A DNA stretch of 64,000 nucleotides from Acidobacteriaceae bacterium (GCA_028283655.1 JAPWKE010000003.1:248001-312000); one strand, 5' to 3'; shown: positions 1-10,800, numbered from the stretch's first letter. Notes: generated by a model not told the origin, from the sequence alone. Translations and numbers: made by a program.

Positions 1-5
1 CAGAA

Positions 6-644
6 CTACAAATGCGCAAGCCCTCGCGTGAGAGCCACCATCGCCGCCTGTGTCCTATCTGTGACGCCGAGGCGTATGAAGATGACACTCACATGGCACT
101 TCACCGTTCCCTCCGTGATGCCGAGGTCGGAAGCGATCTCTTTATTACTCTTGCCTGCAACAATCTTTGCCAGTACTTCCTTCTCTCTGGGGCGCAGCGT
201 CGTGTCGGACGTTCGCCTTTGGAGCGTCTTCATGATAGGTGGCGGAAGGAAGAGCCCACCACTCGCGACGGTGCGAATTGCATCGAGCAAAACCTCGTGA
301 GACATGCCTTTGATCACGTAACCGTTCGCGCCTGCTTTCAAGGCCTGATGTATGTCCTCATCGCCTTCATAGGTCGTGAGAACGACGATCTTTGTCTCAG
401 AATGACACTTGCGAATCTCTTTAATCGCGTTGACACCACCGACCGTCGGAAGATTCAGGTCCATCAAGATGACGTTAGGAAGCAGAGTGCGAAAAGCATG
501 AACGGCTTCATCGGTAGTTCCTGCGCCGGCGATGACTTCAAGGTCTGGCTGGGCGTTGATAGTCGCGCATACACCAATTCTTGTAAGCGGATGATCATCG
601 ACAACAAGCACCGAAATTTTGGCTGCATCAAGCATTGTTTGCAT
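6..644 (-). CDS. NarL/FixJ-type response regulator
   Basis: A 212-residue two-component response regulator. An N-terminal receiver domain (about residues 10-125) has the acidic pair Asp16-Asp17, the likely phosphoacceptor Asp62 in ILMDLNLP, and Lys112 in YVIKG. A C-terminal LuxR-type helix-turn-helix follows (about 148-210, LRPREKEVLAKIVAGKSNKE then GTVKCHVSVI). The start overlaps the last codons of the sensor kinase gene by 17 bases, with AGGAAA 7 nt upstream, so the two are translationally coupled and the kinase is the obvious partner. By inference it controls the TonB receptor and NHL/Ig genes next door, whose promoters share a dyad with the kinase upstream region. The receiver is canonical, unlike the one at 46119. 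Confidence 0.93.
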   Translation of the reverse strand: MQTMLDAAKISVLVVDDHPLTRIGVCATINAQPDLEVIAGAGTTDEAVHAFRTLLPNVILMDLNLPTVGGVNAIKEIRKCHSETKIVVLTTYEGDEDIHQALKAGANGYVIKGMSHEVLLDAIRTVASGGLFLPPPIMKTLQRRTSDTTLRPREKEVLAKIVAGKSNKEIASDLGITEGTVKCHVSVIFIRLGVTDRTQAAMVALTRGLAHL

Positions 645-3600
645 CCCAGTCTTTCCTGTTACGAAGCTTACTCAGCGATACCAACATTACAAGACTCGTT
701 CCGTCTTCCGAGGAGCTGCGGATATGAAGAGTTCCACCCAGGCTCTCGACGCGTTCCCGCATCACAGAGAGGCCATAGTGTTCCCGTCCATCGTTGAAGG
801 AGCTAAACCCCGTGTCGAATCCTGTTCCGTTGTCTGTGACTTCAATCTGAATTTGATTTCTGAGGAAGTAGATTGTCAATCTAACTTCAGTAGGGGTGGC
901 GTGCCGAAGTGCGTTGAACAGAGCCTCTCGCGTTGCCATAAGCAACTGATGCGAAATGTTTTGTCGAATGAGAGCTTCTCTTCCTTCGGCTTGAAAGAAG
1001 ATGGGAATACCGAATTGATGCTCGAGCTGTTGGGCGATTTCTCGTAGAAGCGCGCTGAGAGATGCCTGTGGGCCGTGGTCAAGCCGCAATCCCCAGATGG
1101 CTTGTCGTGCTTCTTCGATCGTAGAACTGATTTGGAGGCGCGAAGACTCCAGCAATGTGTGGCCTGGCTCTTGAGGGAATTGTGATGTTGCCGCCATTGC
1201 TTCAAGAAGGCTGGATACGCCTGTGCAGCCACGAAGCAGAGTGTCATGCATCTCGCGCGCAACACGATTGCGCTCTTTGATCACGGCGCGAAACTGCTTT
1301 GCAATCTGTCGTGTACGGATGAAATGGAACAGGGCGACCGCGCACGTTAGGATGGCTCCGCATAGCAGAAAGAACCACCAGGTGTGGTAGTAGGGTGGGC
1401 GGCGTTTGATGAGGAGTTCAGCTTCAGAGCTCTTGCTTGGAGCCTCGATGCTGTATGCAGCTACACGGAATGTATATCTCCCGGGCGGAAGGTTTGTGTA
1501 GGAGGCGATGCGTTGTGTTCCTGCTTCATTCCATTGCTCATCAAAGCCCTCGAGCTTGTAGCGAAAGCGCAAATTCGACTGTGGCAGCAGGTCGATCGCA
1601 CCGTATTGAATGTCCAATCGGGTCGATGTGGCGGCGAGGTCTTGCAGCGATTCGACGGAAGATTCTTTTCCGTTCACCAGAACGGATCGAATGACTACAG
1701 GAGGAATGCTTCTGATCGAATCCTGCTGCTTGGCCGTGATGCGCACAGGGCCGTACAGGCTGGGGAACCAGAGGCTTCCGTCGGCTGTAATCGCTCCGGC
1801 TGGTTGCAGTCCACCGAACATCTGTGTCGTATAAACGCCGCTCAGCGCGGTATAGAGACGAGCCGATGGCTCATGGTGAGAGTCGTCGGCAAATGCGTTG
1901 AGATTCTCGCCGCTGATGGAGTAAATACCGTTAGGGCTGCTGATCCAAATCTCGCCGTCCTGTGTTTGAAGGATGGCGTAAATCTTGCTGGGCAAGAGCG
2001 CATTGGATGCATTCAATGCATCTACCCTGCCATTTTTCCAGCGATAAATACCTCGACCGTTCGTACCGACCCATAGAGCACCGCTTGGGTCTTCATGCAT
2101 CGCCCATACCGGAACATTTTGAATCGTCTTGGTGAGTTTGTTTGTCTCAAGAGCGTCGTTGCGCCAGAGATAAAGACCCTGGTCTGCCCCGATCCACAGA
2201 GCGCCTGTGTGATCTTCGAAGAGCGTATGAGCACCACTTACCTGCGCTGGCAGCCCGTTCATGCCCGATAGAGGTTCAATCTTTCCATCACGAAAACGAC
2301 TGATGCCAGAGCCGCCTGCGATCCATATTGTTCCATCGCGCCGTTGGAGCATGGCACGAATGTCTCGAAGGTTGATCTGCATCGGGAAGTGGATGAGATG
2401 GCCATCTTTGAGTTGATAGATGCCTTGATCGAAGGTGCCTAACCAAAGGCACCCATCGTGATCTCGCAGCACTGTTACCACATGAATTTGCGCGAGACCA
2501 GGCAGCGTTACTTCCTTTGCGTGCCCGTTTTGTATGTCGTACAGGTTTGTCGACGCAACCCAAAGATGCCCTTTCGGATCAGCGGAGATGGTTTGGGAGA
2601 CACTGTCTGAACTCTTTGGCAGGAAGATGATCGACGTCTCTGGATGGGCAAGTCTTGCAAGGCCAGCCTGGGTCCCCACCCAGTAGCTTCCATTGCGATC
2701 CTGCAGGACGGTAAATACTGCATTGCTTGGAAGTGCCGCGGGCATCGCTAGTGGGCGCGTGCTATTTCCGTCGAGCAGGAAGCTCCCCTGATCTGAGGTG
2801 CCGACCCATAGGCGACCATCCGGGAAGAGGAAAAGTGAACGAACGCCACCACGAATAGCCTGTACTGGCGTGAAATGCAAAGGCAAATCATCCTTGGTGA
2901 GCGACGACTTGAAGAGGCCCGAGGTTGTGCCTACCCAGAGGGTGCGATTCTTATCCACCACTGTGGCCCGCACCAGAACCATCGGGGGAAGCCCTGATGC
3001 GGGATAGGCAGTTGCGGTGCCGTGCTGAATGCGAACAAGCGTCGTCGCTCCAACCCACACCGTACCACTTAGGTCCTTTGTCATCGAAAAGATGGAGGAC
3101 TTCTCGAGCTCATGAATATTGCTCTTAAAGCGGGCGAGGTGGTCGCCTTCCATCCGGAAGAGACCTCCGTAGGTCGCGACCAGCAGAGCGCCCTGATCAT
3201 CTTCCACGACGCTCCGGATGAAGCCTAAGGTGAACCCTTCACCATTCGCATAGCGGTGAAACTCTCCATCTCGATAGCGGACAAGCCCACCACCGAATGT
3301 TCCGATCCATAGGTCGCCGTTCTTCGCTACCGTAAGGCTGGCGATGCCGTCGACGGTGAGGGCTGGTGTTGTCTGATGGTTGAAAATGGTGAACTTCTCG
3401 CCATCAAATCGCGCCAGGCCACCGGTTGTACCCACCCAGAGATAGCCCTCGGGTGTTTGTGCCAATGCCTGAATGTTCGCTTCCGGAAGACCGTCCTGAG
3501 TCTGCCACACCCGTTGAAGGTAGGTCGCCACGGGCTGGTCTGTGGCTGTCAACTGCGCCCGCAGAGAGGCGAACGCAACGAGGAGCAAGACAACGCTGGC

Positions 3601-3672
3601 GCAAGCGCGAAGCCCGAGAGCGGGGCGCGGGTTGCGCTCAAGAAGTCTCAAAGATGACGTTTCGATCGACAT
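628..3672 (-). CDS. Sensor histidine kinase, reg_prop/Y_Y_Y type
   Basis: A membrane sensor kinase of about 1014 residues. After a signal peptide ending near SLRAQ comes a long beta-propeller region of two-component regulator propeller repeats (many copies of the pattern LWVGT..GL.R..DG), then a Y_Y_Y domain, a single membrane helix (about 761-785), a HisKA_3 dimerisation helix with the phospho-acceptor His in REMHDTLL (about His809) and a HATPase domain with TDNGTGFD. The layout resembles polysaccharide-sensing kinases but lacks a fused regulator; the regulator is the overlapping downstream gene. An in-frame GTG at 3729 would lengthen it by 19 residues. ATG 3672 is preferred because it gives a normal signal peptide and leaves room for the TTGCCG element at 3749-3754. 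The ligand cannot be told from sequence. Confidence 0.9.
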   Translation of the reverse strand: MSIETSSLRLLERNPRPALGLRACASVVLLLVAFASLRAQLTATDQPVATYLQRVWQTQDGLPEANIQALAQTPEGYLWVGTTGGLARFDGEKFTIFNHQTTPALTVDGIASLTVAKNGDLWIGTFGGGLVRYRDGEFHRYANGEGFTLGFIRSVVEDDQGALLVATYGGLFRMEGDHLARFKSNIHELEKSSIFSMTKDLSGTVWVGATTLVRIQHGTATAYPASGLPPMVLVRATVVDKNRTLWVGTTSGLFKSSLTKDDLPLHFTPVQAIRGGVRSLFLFPDGRLWVGTSDQGSFLLDGNSTRPLAMPAALPSNAVFTVLQDRNGSYWVGTQAGLARLAHPETSIIFLPKSSDSVSQTISADPKGHLWVASTNLYDIQNGHAKEVTLPGLAQIHVVTVLRDHDGCLWLGTFDQGIYQLKDGHLIHFPMQINLRDIRAMLQRRDGTIWIAGGSGISRFRDGKIEPLSGMNGLPAQVSGAHTLFEDHTGALWIGADQGLYLWRNDALETNKLTKTIQNVPVWAMHEDPSGALWVGTNGRGIYRWKNGRVDALNASNALLPSKIYAILQTQDGEIWISSPNGIYSISGENLNAFADDSHHEPSARLYTALSGVYTTQMFGGLQPAGAITADGSLWFPSLYGPVRITAKQQDSIRSIPPVVIRSVLVNGKESSVESLQDLAATSTRLDIQYGAIDLLPQSNLRFRYKLEGFDEQWNEAGTQRIASYTNLPPGRYTFRVAAYSIEAPSKSSEAELLIKRRPPYYHTWWFFLLCGAILTCAVALFHFIRTRQIAKQFRAVIKERNRVAREMHDTLLRGCTGVSSLLEAMAATSQFPQEPGHTLLESSRLQISSTIEEARQAIWGLRLDHGPQASLSALLREIAQQLEHQFGIPIFFQAEGREALIRQNISHQLLMATREALFNALRHATPTEVRLTIYFLRNQIQIEVTDNGTGFDTGFSSFNDGREHYGLSVMRERVESLGGTLHIRSSSEDGTSLVMLVSLSKLRNRKDWDANNA

Positions 3673-3756
3673 TCCGGGGATTGCCTTTGAGAGGAAGCGT
3701 GTGGATACTTCTAGCGTAATTCGTAGCACTGAAGCGGGTATCGGGATTCGGCAATG

Positions 3757-3768
3757 TGACTTTCGTCA
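3757..3768. promoter_or_regulatory. Dyad TGACTTTCGTCA, site A of a three-site family
   Basis: A perfect inverted repeat TGAC-TTTC-GTCA. Read on the minus strand, the dyad is followed by 2 nt and then TTGCCG (3754-3749), a possible -35 of the kinase gene; no clear -10 was found. The spacing matches sites B and C. It suggests autoregulation of the two-component genes. Confidence 0.5.
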
Positions 3769-3914
3769 TAGTGTGAGACGGTGATTCTCCGCTTTCGATA
3801 CGAGATTGTTTCCGAAGAACGCGAAGTACAGTCTTGCCGTACACGCATATGAACCGATGCGCTCAAGGCTGCTTGCTTCGAACGCATGCCTTTCTGAAGA
3901 GTAGGACAAATTCC

Positions 3915-3926
3915 TGACTTTTAGCA
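3915..3926. promoter_or_regulatory. Dyad-like TGACTTTTAGCA, site B
   Basis: This matches site C at 10 of 12 bases, and over 19 bases (CTGACTTTTAGCAGATTGA, 3914-3932) at 17. The right half-site is degenerate. It lies 2 nt upstream of the -35 candidate of the TonB receptor gene, a class II activator position. Confidence 0.5.
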
Positions 3927-3928
3927 GA

Positions 3929-3957
3929 TTGATTCTCCGGCTTCCGGAACCTAGCAT
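3929..3957 (+). promoter_or_regulatory. Candidate promoter of the TonB receptor gene
   Basis: -35 TTGATT (3929-3934), 17-nt spacer, -10 TAGCAT (3952-3957), about 58 nt before the first start codon. The -35 and -10 are both imperfect, which fits an activator-dependent promoter. The same dyad-GA-TTGA arrangement occurs before the gene at 7850. Confidence 0.45.
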
Positions 3958-4014
3958 TGGCCTCGATCCGTTCAGAAAATTTTATTGCAGTCCGTCTGAC
4001 GGGGTCGCGAATCT

Positions 4015-7000
4015 ATGCCAAGAGGTTGTAGACGGATGAATGCATGTCAAAGAGCTGTGTGGCGAAATGCCCTATCCTCATTTTTGTTTCTTCTGCTGGT
4101 TTTCGTTGCATTGCATACGGCCGTGGCACAGAACGTGAATGCTTCGGTCACCGGCACCGTAACAGATCCTAGTGGAGCGGTTGTGCCGGGCGCGAGCGTC
4201 ATCGCAAGGAATATTGATACCGGGATTACCTTCCCGGGCAAGACAAACCAGAGCGGCGTTTACACCATAGCATCTCTCCCTATTGGCAACTACACCGTCA
4301 CAATTTCGGCGAGTGGGTACAAAAAGGCTTCGGTCAAGTCCTTCGCCTTGATTGGTGGCCAGGATGCCCGCTTTGACGTCGCCCTCTCCCTTGGAAACGT
4401 CTCAGAGGTCGTAAATGTTGACACCATGCCCCCGATCCTCGATACGCAGGATTCGACGCTAAGCACTACGTTCGAGGCAAAGATCATCGATCGTCTTCCG
4501 CTTGTTGCAGACAACGTGATGACGCTTGGCATGCTGACGCCTGGTGTCGTGCAGGCAAACCCTGCAGGCTTCGATAATATTTCGAATCCGACGAGCTATT
4601 CCAATCCAAGCTTCAATGTGAATGGCAACCGCGAGCAGTCGAACAATTTCACACTCGATGGTATGGACATTAATGATGCTATCGACAACGAGATGGCTTA
4701 CTCTCCTTCTCGCAATTCGCTTGCGGAATATCAAATGGTCACGGGTAACAATACCGCAGAGTGGGGCAATGCAAACGGCGGCCAGGTTGTCATGATCACC
4801 AAGAGTGGCACGAACGTGTTTCATGGTGAAGCGTTCCTTCAGGATCAGACGACCGTGTTCAATGCAAACGCGTGGTCAAACAAGCATGGCGTTACGATCA
4901 CTCCTCGTACAGGCCAGGACCGCGCTTACTTTGGAGCCACCATTGGTGGCCCAATCAAGCACGATAAACTTTTCTTTTTCATTGATTATCGTGGCGTGCG
5001 CCAGCATGTGGGCACAACGCCGAAGAGTTTTCAGCCTGACCCCAATTTTGGGAACGATCAGACGCACGATATGACAGGACAAGCTTATCTAAAGGGAACT
5101 GGAACGGCATACAGTCCCGCGGTAAGTCGGGCCGTCCAGATTGTGAATCCAGCAGCTCAGTTCGTTCTAAGCCATCCGGAACTCTATGCTGTGTGTAACC
5201 AATATGCTGCGGGAGTAAAGGCTGGAACGCCGGGTGTCGGCTGTGTCACTGACAACGGGTCTACGACCAGCGGCAATAACTTCGTTGGTTACCAGCTCCA
5301 GAAGGTGAGCGTAAATCAAGGAGATGTGAAGATTGATTGGAAGGCATCTAATAAAGATCTCCTATCGATCCGCTACACGCAAGTATCGAACGTTAATTCT
5401 ACGCCCATTGTCGCGATGCCGGTCGACTCAACCTATACTGGAGACTACCCTTACAATGGGTTCGTGGTGAACTGGACGCATACTTTTGGCGGAAATTTGC
5501 TGAATGATGCTCGCGTTGGCTTTAGTCGCTCGCGTTACACCAATTACCCTATCGACCCAACAGGCCTGATTGGCAAGAACGGTGTAGCGGACTATGGCAT
5601 CCCGAACTACCATCAGGTTTTTGACGGTGAGCCTACGATTTCTTTGGGAGGCACAAAACTCATCAATATGACCAGCTTCGGTATTTCCACCGGTGGCAGA
5701 GCTACAGATGGTCTGGTGAACGCGTTCAACTATGGCGACAAGCTTGAGTGGTCACATGGGAAGCATTTTTTCAAGATCGGCGGACAGGCGATTCGTTATC
5801 AGGAAAATCGCTACTACGCAGGTAACTATGGTCCCGATGGACAGTGGAACTTTACCGGGTCTACTTCCAATACAGCACTTTCAACGGGTGATGCTTGGGG
5901 GGATTTCCTGGCAGACGAAGCCACGAAATATTACGTTGGCAGCAGCCATGGCCGCTGGGGGCAACGCCAATGGCGTGACGCTCTTTACTTCCAGGACGAC
6001 TACAAAATTCTCCCGAATCTCACTCTAAATCTTGGCATACGCTGGGAGTGGGATCAGCCGATGTATGAGGTTCACAATCATATGGTGAACATCAACCCTT
6101 ACACCGGAGGGATCAGTTACGCTGGCTTGAATGGAGCTAACCGGTCACTCATCAATGCTTATTGGCTAGGATTTATGCCACGGTTTGGATTCGCATTCGC
6201 ACCTGCGAGCCTGCAGAACCGCTTCGTGATTCGAGGTGGATACGGCATTACAAACTTTATGGAAGGTCTTGGGGCGAATCAGCGTATGACACAGAATCCC
6301 CCTTTTATTTTCAACAGCTCTGCGACGGCAGCAGGTTCCGCGCCATTAAGGATGACCGATGGTTATCCAGCGCAGTCGGTTACTCCTACAACTATCGCGG
6401 GTAACATGATTGGATGGGATCCGCGAGTAAAGCCTGCCTTTGTGCAGCAGTTCGATCTTCTCTTGGCCTACCAGTTCACACATAGTCTCGGCTTGCAGGT
6501 TGGTTATGTGGGGCAGGATGGAAACCATTTGTTCGATCTTCTTGGCCTGAATCAGGCTCCTTGTAGCATTTATCCTCTGGTTGCTGGCGGTACTTTCTGT
6601 AATTCGCCTCTGGCCACAGTGCTGCCCAACCTTGCGGCACACAATGTGCAGTACACCGAGTCAGAAGGAGTGATGAACTATAACTCGCTTCAGGCAACAT
6701 TGCAGCAGCATACAAGCCGAGACCTTATGTTTTTGGCAAACTACACGTATAGCAAGTCGATGTCGGATAGCCCCGGATACTATGGCAGTTCCGGTGTGTC
6801 GGGGTCGGCGGGTGCATATCCGCAAGACAGCACGAATCTGGCTGGCGATTACGGTCCTTCTTTCTTCGATACAACACATAACATCTCGTTTGCCATCGTT
6901 TACTCACTTCCGTTTGGCCGCGGTCAGATGATTGGGAAGCACTGGAATCGTTTAGTGGATGGTGTGCTCGGTGGGTGGAAAGCCTCTATTTCCGGAAGTT

Positions 7001-7536
7001 ATCACACGGGCTTTCCCCAAACGATCTTCTCGACGCCGTATTACTCCGTCAACGGCGTCTCTAGTGGTGTCGTAAGGGCTAATATGTATCGTCCGCTGAA
7101 GATTGTGAACCGTAGCCATGATCACTGGCTGGGAACCGATCCCTCCGCGAAACCCGCGACGAACACTACATATACCAGTGTGCCGTTCCTTGCCAATACT
7201 GTAATGGGGTATGGCGCAGGCAGCACTAAGGTTTATTCAAAGAACGATAACGGAACCTCGGCCTTCGGTGAAGAGCTTACAACTGGCTTCGGCAACTCGA
7301 AGGTTGGCTCCGTGCGAATGCCTGGCTATCACAACGTTGATGCTTCAGTAAGTAAGGACTTTTCTCTTAGCCGTGGTATGGTGTTGAACTTCCGTGCAAA
7401 TGCCTTCAATGTACTGAATGGAGTGAGCTGGGGATCTTTCTATGCTGTTGTTTCTAACAGTGATTTTGGGGAAGGCACGAGCACCACATCTACCGTCGAG
7501 CGTCATCTTCAACTGGGCCTGAACCTAAAGTTTTAG
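4015..7536 (+). CDS. TonB-dependent receptor, Oar-like
   Basis: An outer-membrane receptor of 1173 residues. After a signal peptide ending at TAVAQ there is a carboxypeptidase-regulatory-like beta-sandwich (about 42-125, VTGTVTDPSGAVVPGASV), a plug domain (about 135-260, with FNVNGNREQSNNFTLDGMDIND) and a long beta-barrel ending in an aromatic residue (HLQLGLNLKF). This is the acidobacterial/Oar form, not a SusC, and no SusD gene follows. The cargo is unknown; such receptors import oligosaccharides, siderophores or peptides. ATG 4015 is the first start; ATG 4036 with AGAGG upstream would trim seven residues and give a tidier signal peptide. It sits beside a reg_prop sensor kinase and shares a promoter-proximal dyad with the next gene. 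Confidence 0.93.
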   Translation: MPRGCRRMNACQRAVWRNALSSFLFLLLVFVALHTAVAQNVNASVTGTVTDPSGAVVPGASVIARNIDTGITFPGKTNQSGVYTIASLPIGNYTVTISASGYKKASVKSFALIGGQDARFDVALSLGNVSEVVNVDTMPPILDTQDSTLSTTFEAKIIDRLPLVADNVMTLGMLTPGVVQANPAGFDNISNPTSYSNPSFNVNGNREQSNNFTLDGMDINDAIDNEMAYSPSRNSLAEYQMVTGNNTAEWGNANGGQVVMITKSGTNVFHGEAFLQDQTTVFNANAWSNKHGVTITPRTGQDRAYFGATIGGPIKHDKLFFFIDYRGVRQHVGTTPKSFQPDPNFGNDQTHDMTGQAYLKGTGTAYSPAVSRAVQIVNPAAQFVLSHPELYAVCNQYAAGVKAGTPGVGCVTDNGSTTSGNNFVGYQLQKVSVNQGDVKIDWKASNKDLLSIRYTQVSNVNSTPIVAMPVDSTYTGDYPYNGFVVNWTHTFGGNLLNDARVGFSRSRYTNYPIDPTGLIGKNGVADYGIPNYHQVFDGEPTISLGGTKLINMTSFGISTGGRATDGLVNAFNYGDKLEWSHGKHFFKIGGQAIRYQENRYYAGNYGPDGQWNFTGSTSNTALSTGDAWGDFLADEATKYYVGSSHGRWGQRQWRDALYFQDDYKILPNLTLNLGIRWEWDQPMYEVHNHMVNINPYTGGISYAGLNGANRSLINAYWLGFMPRFGFAFAPASLQNRFVIRGGYGITNFMEGLGANQRMTQNPPFIFNSSATAAGSAPLRMTDGYPAQSVTPTTIAGNMIGWDPRVKPAFVQQFDLLLAYQFTHSLGLQVGYVGQDGNHLFDLLGLNQAPCSIYPLVAGGTFCNSPLATVLPNLAAHNVQYTESEGVMNYNSLQATLQQHTSRDLMFLANYTYSKSMSDSPGYYGSSGVSGSAGAYPQDSTNLAGDYGPSFFDTTHNISFAIVYSLPFGRGQMIGKHWNRLVDGVLGGWKASISGSYHTGFPQTIFSTPYYSVNGVSSGVVRANMYRPLKIVNRSHDHWLGTDPSAKPATNTTYTSVPFLANTVMGYGAGSTKVYSKNDNGTSAFGEELTTGFGNSKVGSVRMPGYHNVDASVSKDFSLSRGMVLNFRANAFNVLNGVSWGSFYAVVSNSDFGEGTSTTSTVERHLQLGLNLKF

Positions 7537-7564
7537 GCAACTCATATGAGTCGTGTCTTCCGGA

Positions 7565-7594
7565 AGCCCCCCTGTCGTTTCGGGGGGCTATTTT
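7565..7594 (+). terminator. Intrinsic terminator after the TonB receptor
   Basis: Stem AGCCCCCC / GGGGGGCT (7565-7572 with 7582-7589), 9-nt loop, followed by ATTTTT. Confidence 0.85.
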
Positions 7595-7641
7595 TAGCAA
7601 AATTGCGAAGGAATGGGGACCGCAAAGTGATCTTAAAATAC

Positions 7642-7653
7642 TGACTTTTGTCA
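7642..7653. promoter_or_regulatory. Dyad TGACTTTTGTCA, site C
   Basis: A perfect TGAC-N4-GTCA dyad; with flanks CTGAC/GTCAG it is a 5+5 inverted repeat. It lies 2 nt upstream of the -35 at 7656, exactly as at site B. A second TGAC/GTCA pair follows at 7657-7665. Confidence 0.55.
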
Positions 7654-7655
7654 GA

Positions 7656-7685
7656 TTGACGGTCATCTTTCACGAAACCTACTAT
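7656..7685 (+). promoter_or_regulatory. Candidate promoter of the NHL/Ig protein gene
   Basis: -35 TTGACG, 18-nt spacer, -10 TACTAT. The predicted transcript start near 7692 leaves a 5' UTR of about 155 nt before the ATG at 7850. Confidence 0.5.
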
Positions 7686-7849
7686 CCGAATAGATCAGCG
7701 AACACCCATAGAGATTAGTCGAGCCGTTGAGCCAAGCCGTATCCACCTTGCGTTGGAGAGTACGCATCTAGAATGCGCTTTATTTGCGTGCTGTAGATCC
7801 GCGTGTGTCGCTCGTACGCAGGCAAGTTAGCAATTGAGAGGAATAACGA

Positions 7850-10800
7850 ATGAACTGGTTGACAAACAAGCTGCGAAGAGCGATGGTGAGCCACCTTCTG
7901 AAGGCCGTTTCGCTGGCTCTTGCGGTTCCATGTGCTATGAATGCGCAGTCGACACCATCGATGATTCAGGTACCGATCCTGTCGGCTTACGCCGGTGTTC
8001 CAGGCTCGACGTACAACGGAACTGGGGAGGCGGCATGCGCCTCGGGAACTACTGGACGTCTGGACTCTTATGGCAACGGTTGCCCGGCAACGCAAGCTCT
8101 TCTGGACTACTCCTACGGACTTGCCATCGACCAGTACAGCAACATTTACACCACGGACTACGCGGGCTCCCGTATGGTGCGCGTTGTCTATCAAGGGGGG
8201 AGTGCTCTTGCTGCGGCTCTTACTGCTGGAACCGCGTTGACAACAACTCCAGTCGTCGGCGATATGTATGGCTTTGGTGGAGTGAGTACTGTTCTCACGG
8301 CAAGCTCTGACGTTTATTACTGTACGGGAACTTCCGGAACGGTCGCGCTCAACCAGAACGGCGATGGTTGCCCCGCGAAGCAAGCGGTGATTCGCCCCTT
8401 CGGTGGCGGGCTTGCCGTCGATTCGGATGGCAACATTTTCTTCGCTAATGACGCGGGTACCCTACGTGTTTCGGTGATTTACGTGCAGGGCTCAGCCTTA
8501 TCCACACTAATCACCAATTACTACAAAACCGTGTACGGACAGACGGTTACCCCACAGGTTGGTTATTTGTACTCATTGAGCGGTGGCGCCACTAGCACCG
8601 TAAGTGAGTTCATATCGTTGCGTTCCATCGCGGTGGATTCAAGCGAGAATATCTATGTCGCCGATAACGGTACGCAGGCCACAATCTCGGGCTACCTTGC
8701 GACTACCGCCGGAAATCAAATCAAGAAATTCGGCTCGGTTGGCGGCGTCTATGGCTGGACCACCTACATGAATAAAGGCGGAACCGCCGCGGGAACGAAC
8801 GGCGACGGGAGTATCGCCACCGCGGGGCTCGTGAATGCTCCGTATTGTTTATATGCGGACAAATACGGGAACCTGTTCATAGCCGATAGCGGCGACGATA
8901 AGATCCGCGTTGTTTACGCCTCCGGTACAACGCCCCCGCTGTATTCGGGGAGCACGCAAACAGTGATTACAAGTCCTGTCGCGGGGTATGTCTACTCCGT
9001 TGCGGGGAATAGCACGGGTACGGCGTCATCCTCGATTTCATCCATCGGACTTGCTGCCTGGTCGATCAATTTCGGCGCGATCCAGAAAATCGGTATGGAT
9101 CAGGGCGGCAATTTACTTCTGTTCGACACAAATGCTTATCTGTGGCGTGTTTCCGCGAGCTCGGGTGTTGGCGAATTGCTTGGCGGCATAAGCGCGACGT
9201 CGACGAACTACACCGCAGCGTCGAGCGCTACGCCCGCAGCAGGCATCGCGTGCAACGGTACGACGAGCCCCATAACTGGCCCAGTCATGACAGATGCGTA
9301 TGGGGATGGTTGCCCAGCAACCGAGGTCCTTCCGTACGGTGGAAATGGAAACATTGTTTCTGATCTTTCTGGAAACCTGTACTGGTTGGAGGAACGAATC
9401 AATACCGGAGCAGGCGCGATCATCCGCAAGGCTACGTTTGGTGGACAATTTGGTACAGTCGCAGTCGGCGACTCGGCAACATCAGTACTAGCCTTCACCC
9501 CAACCAGCAGCGTGACTACTTACTCGCCAACGCAGGCGTATACGTTGAGTGGCGGAAGCTCGGCGGAATTCAGCGATGCAGGCAGTGATACTTGCAGCAC
9601 CATTACTGCGGAAACCTGTATCTATAATGCCAAGTTTACCCCTACGCTGCCTGGTATGCGACAAGGATCGTTCGCCCTGTCTGCTTCTAGCACTGCATTG
9701 GGTTCGGCATATGTGAGCGGCATCGGCGGTTCGCCCTTGCTTACAGTTGATGCTGGTTCCACAACGACTGTTGCTGCTTCGGGCCTCACGCTTACCCCAT
9801 CGGGGGTAGCTGTATCTCAAAACGGCAATGTGTATCTCGTCGATACGACCACGAATACCCTTTACAAATCTGCAAGCGGAGCTGCACTTGCTGCGTTTGC
9901 TACAGGCACAACGGGAACAGCGTTCAAGTCCGCAGCGCAGGTCGCTGTCGACGGTGCGGGCAACGTGTATGTCGCTGATGCTGGAAACAACCGTATCGTG
10001 CAGCTGACTGCGTCAGGTACCGCATCGGCGTTGAGTTTCTTTGGTGCATCGGGAACGACAACCGCGCTAAGCGCGCCCGCAGGTGTCGCGGTGGACGGCG
10101 AGGGCACACTGTATGTTGCTGACACAGGCAACAATCGCGTGCTGAAAATTCCGGCGCTGGGTGTTGCATCCACGCTCGCCTTCAGCGGACTAAGCAGCCC
10201 GCGCTCTGTCGCTGTCGATACCGCCGGCGACGTCTTCGTAGCCGACAGTGGTAATGCTCGCATCGTTGAATTGAGCGCCAGCAGCGTGCAGTCGGTAGTC
10301 AGCATCTCGCCTAGCCTTGTAACCCCTGGTGGCTTGGCGGTTGATGCAGCTGGCGATCTTCTCATCGCTGACTCCAGCAATCAAAATGTCGTCATTCTTC
10401 CCGCAGGCAGCACAACGTCTTCTACGCTGCTGAGTGGCACTACCGGTCTCGCCGGGCTCGCAGTTGATGCGAGCGGAAATGTACTACTGGCTGCTTCCGG
10501 CACGAACGGCCTCTTGACGTTGAACCGCAGTACGCCGACTATCAGCTATGCTCAAACTGCGCTCGGCCAAACAGCCTTGAGCACGCTTACGCTCAATAAC
10601 GGTGGCAATACTGCTTTGACTCTCGGAAGTTCACTCGGCACCTTGAGTGATTCCACGGACTTTGCGGTAGCGGCGGCTAGCACCAGCGGTTGTTCCGTGG
10701 GGCAGAGTATTAGTGCAGGCGGCAACTGTGCAGAGATTGCAACGTTCCAGCCGCAGACCACGGGCGCACACACAAGTACGCTCACGTTTGTCTCTTCATC

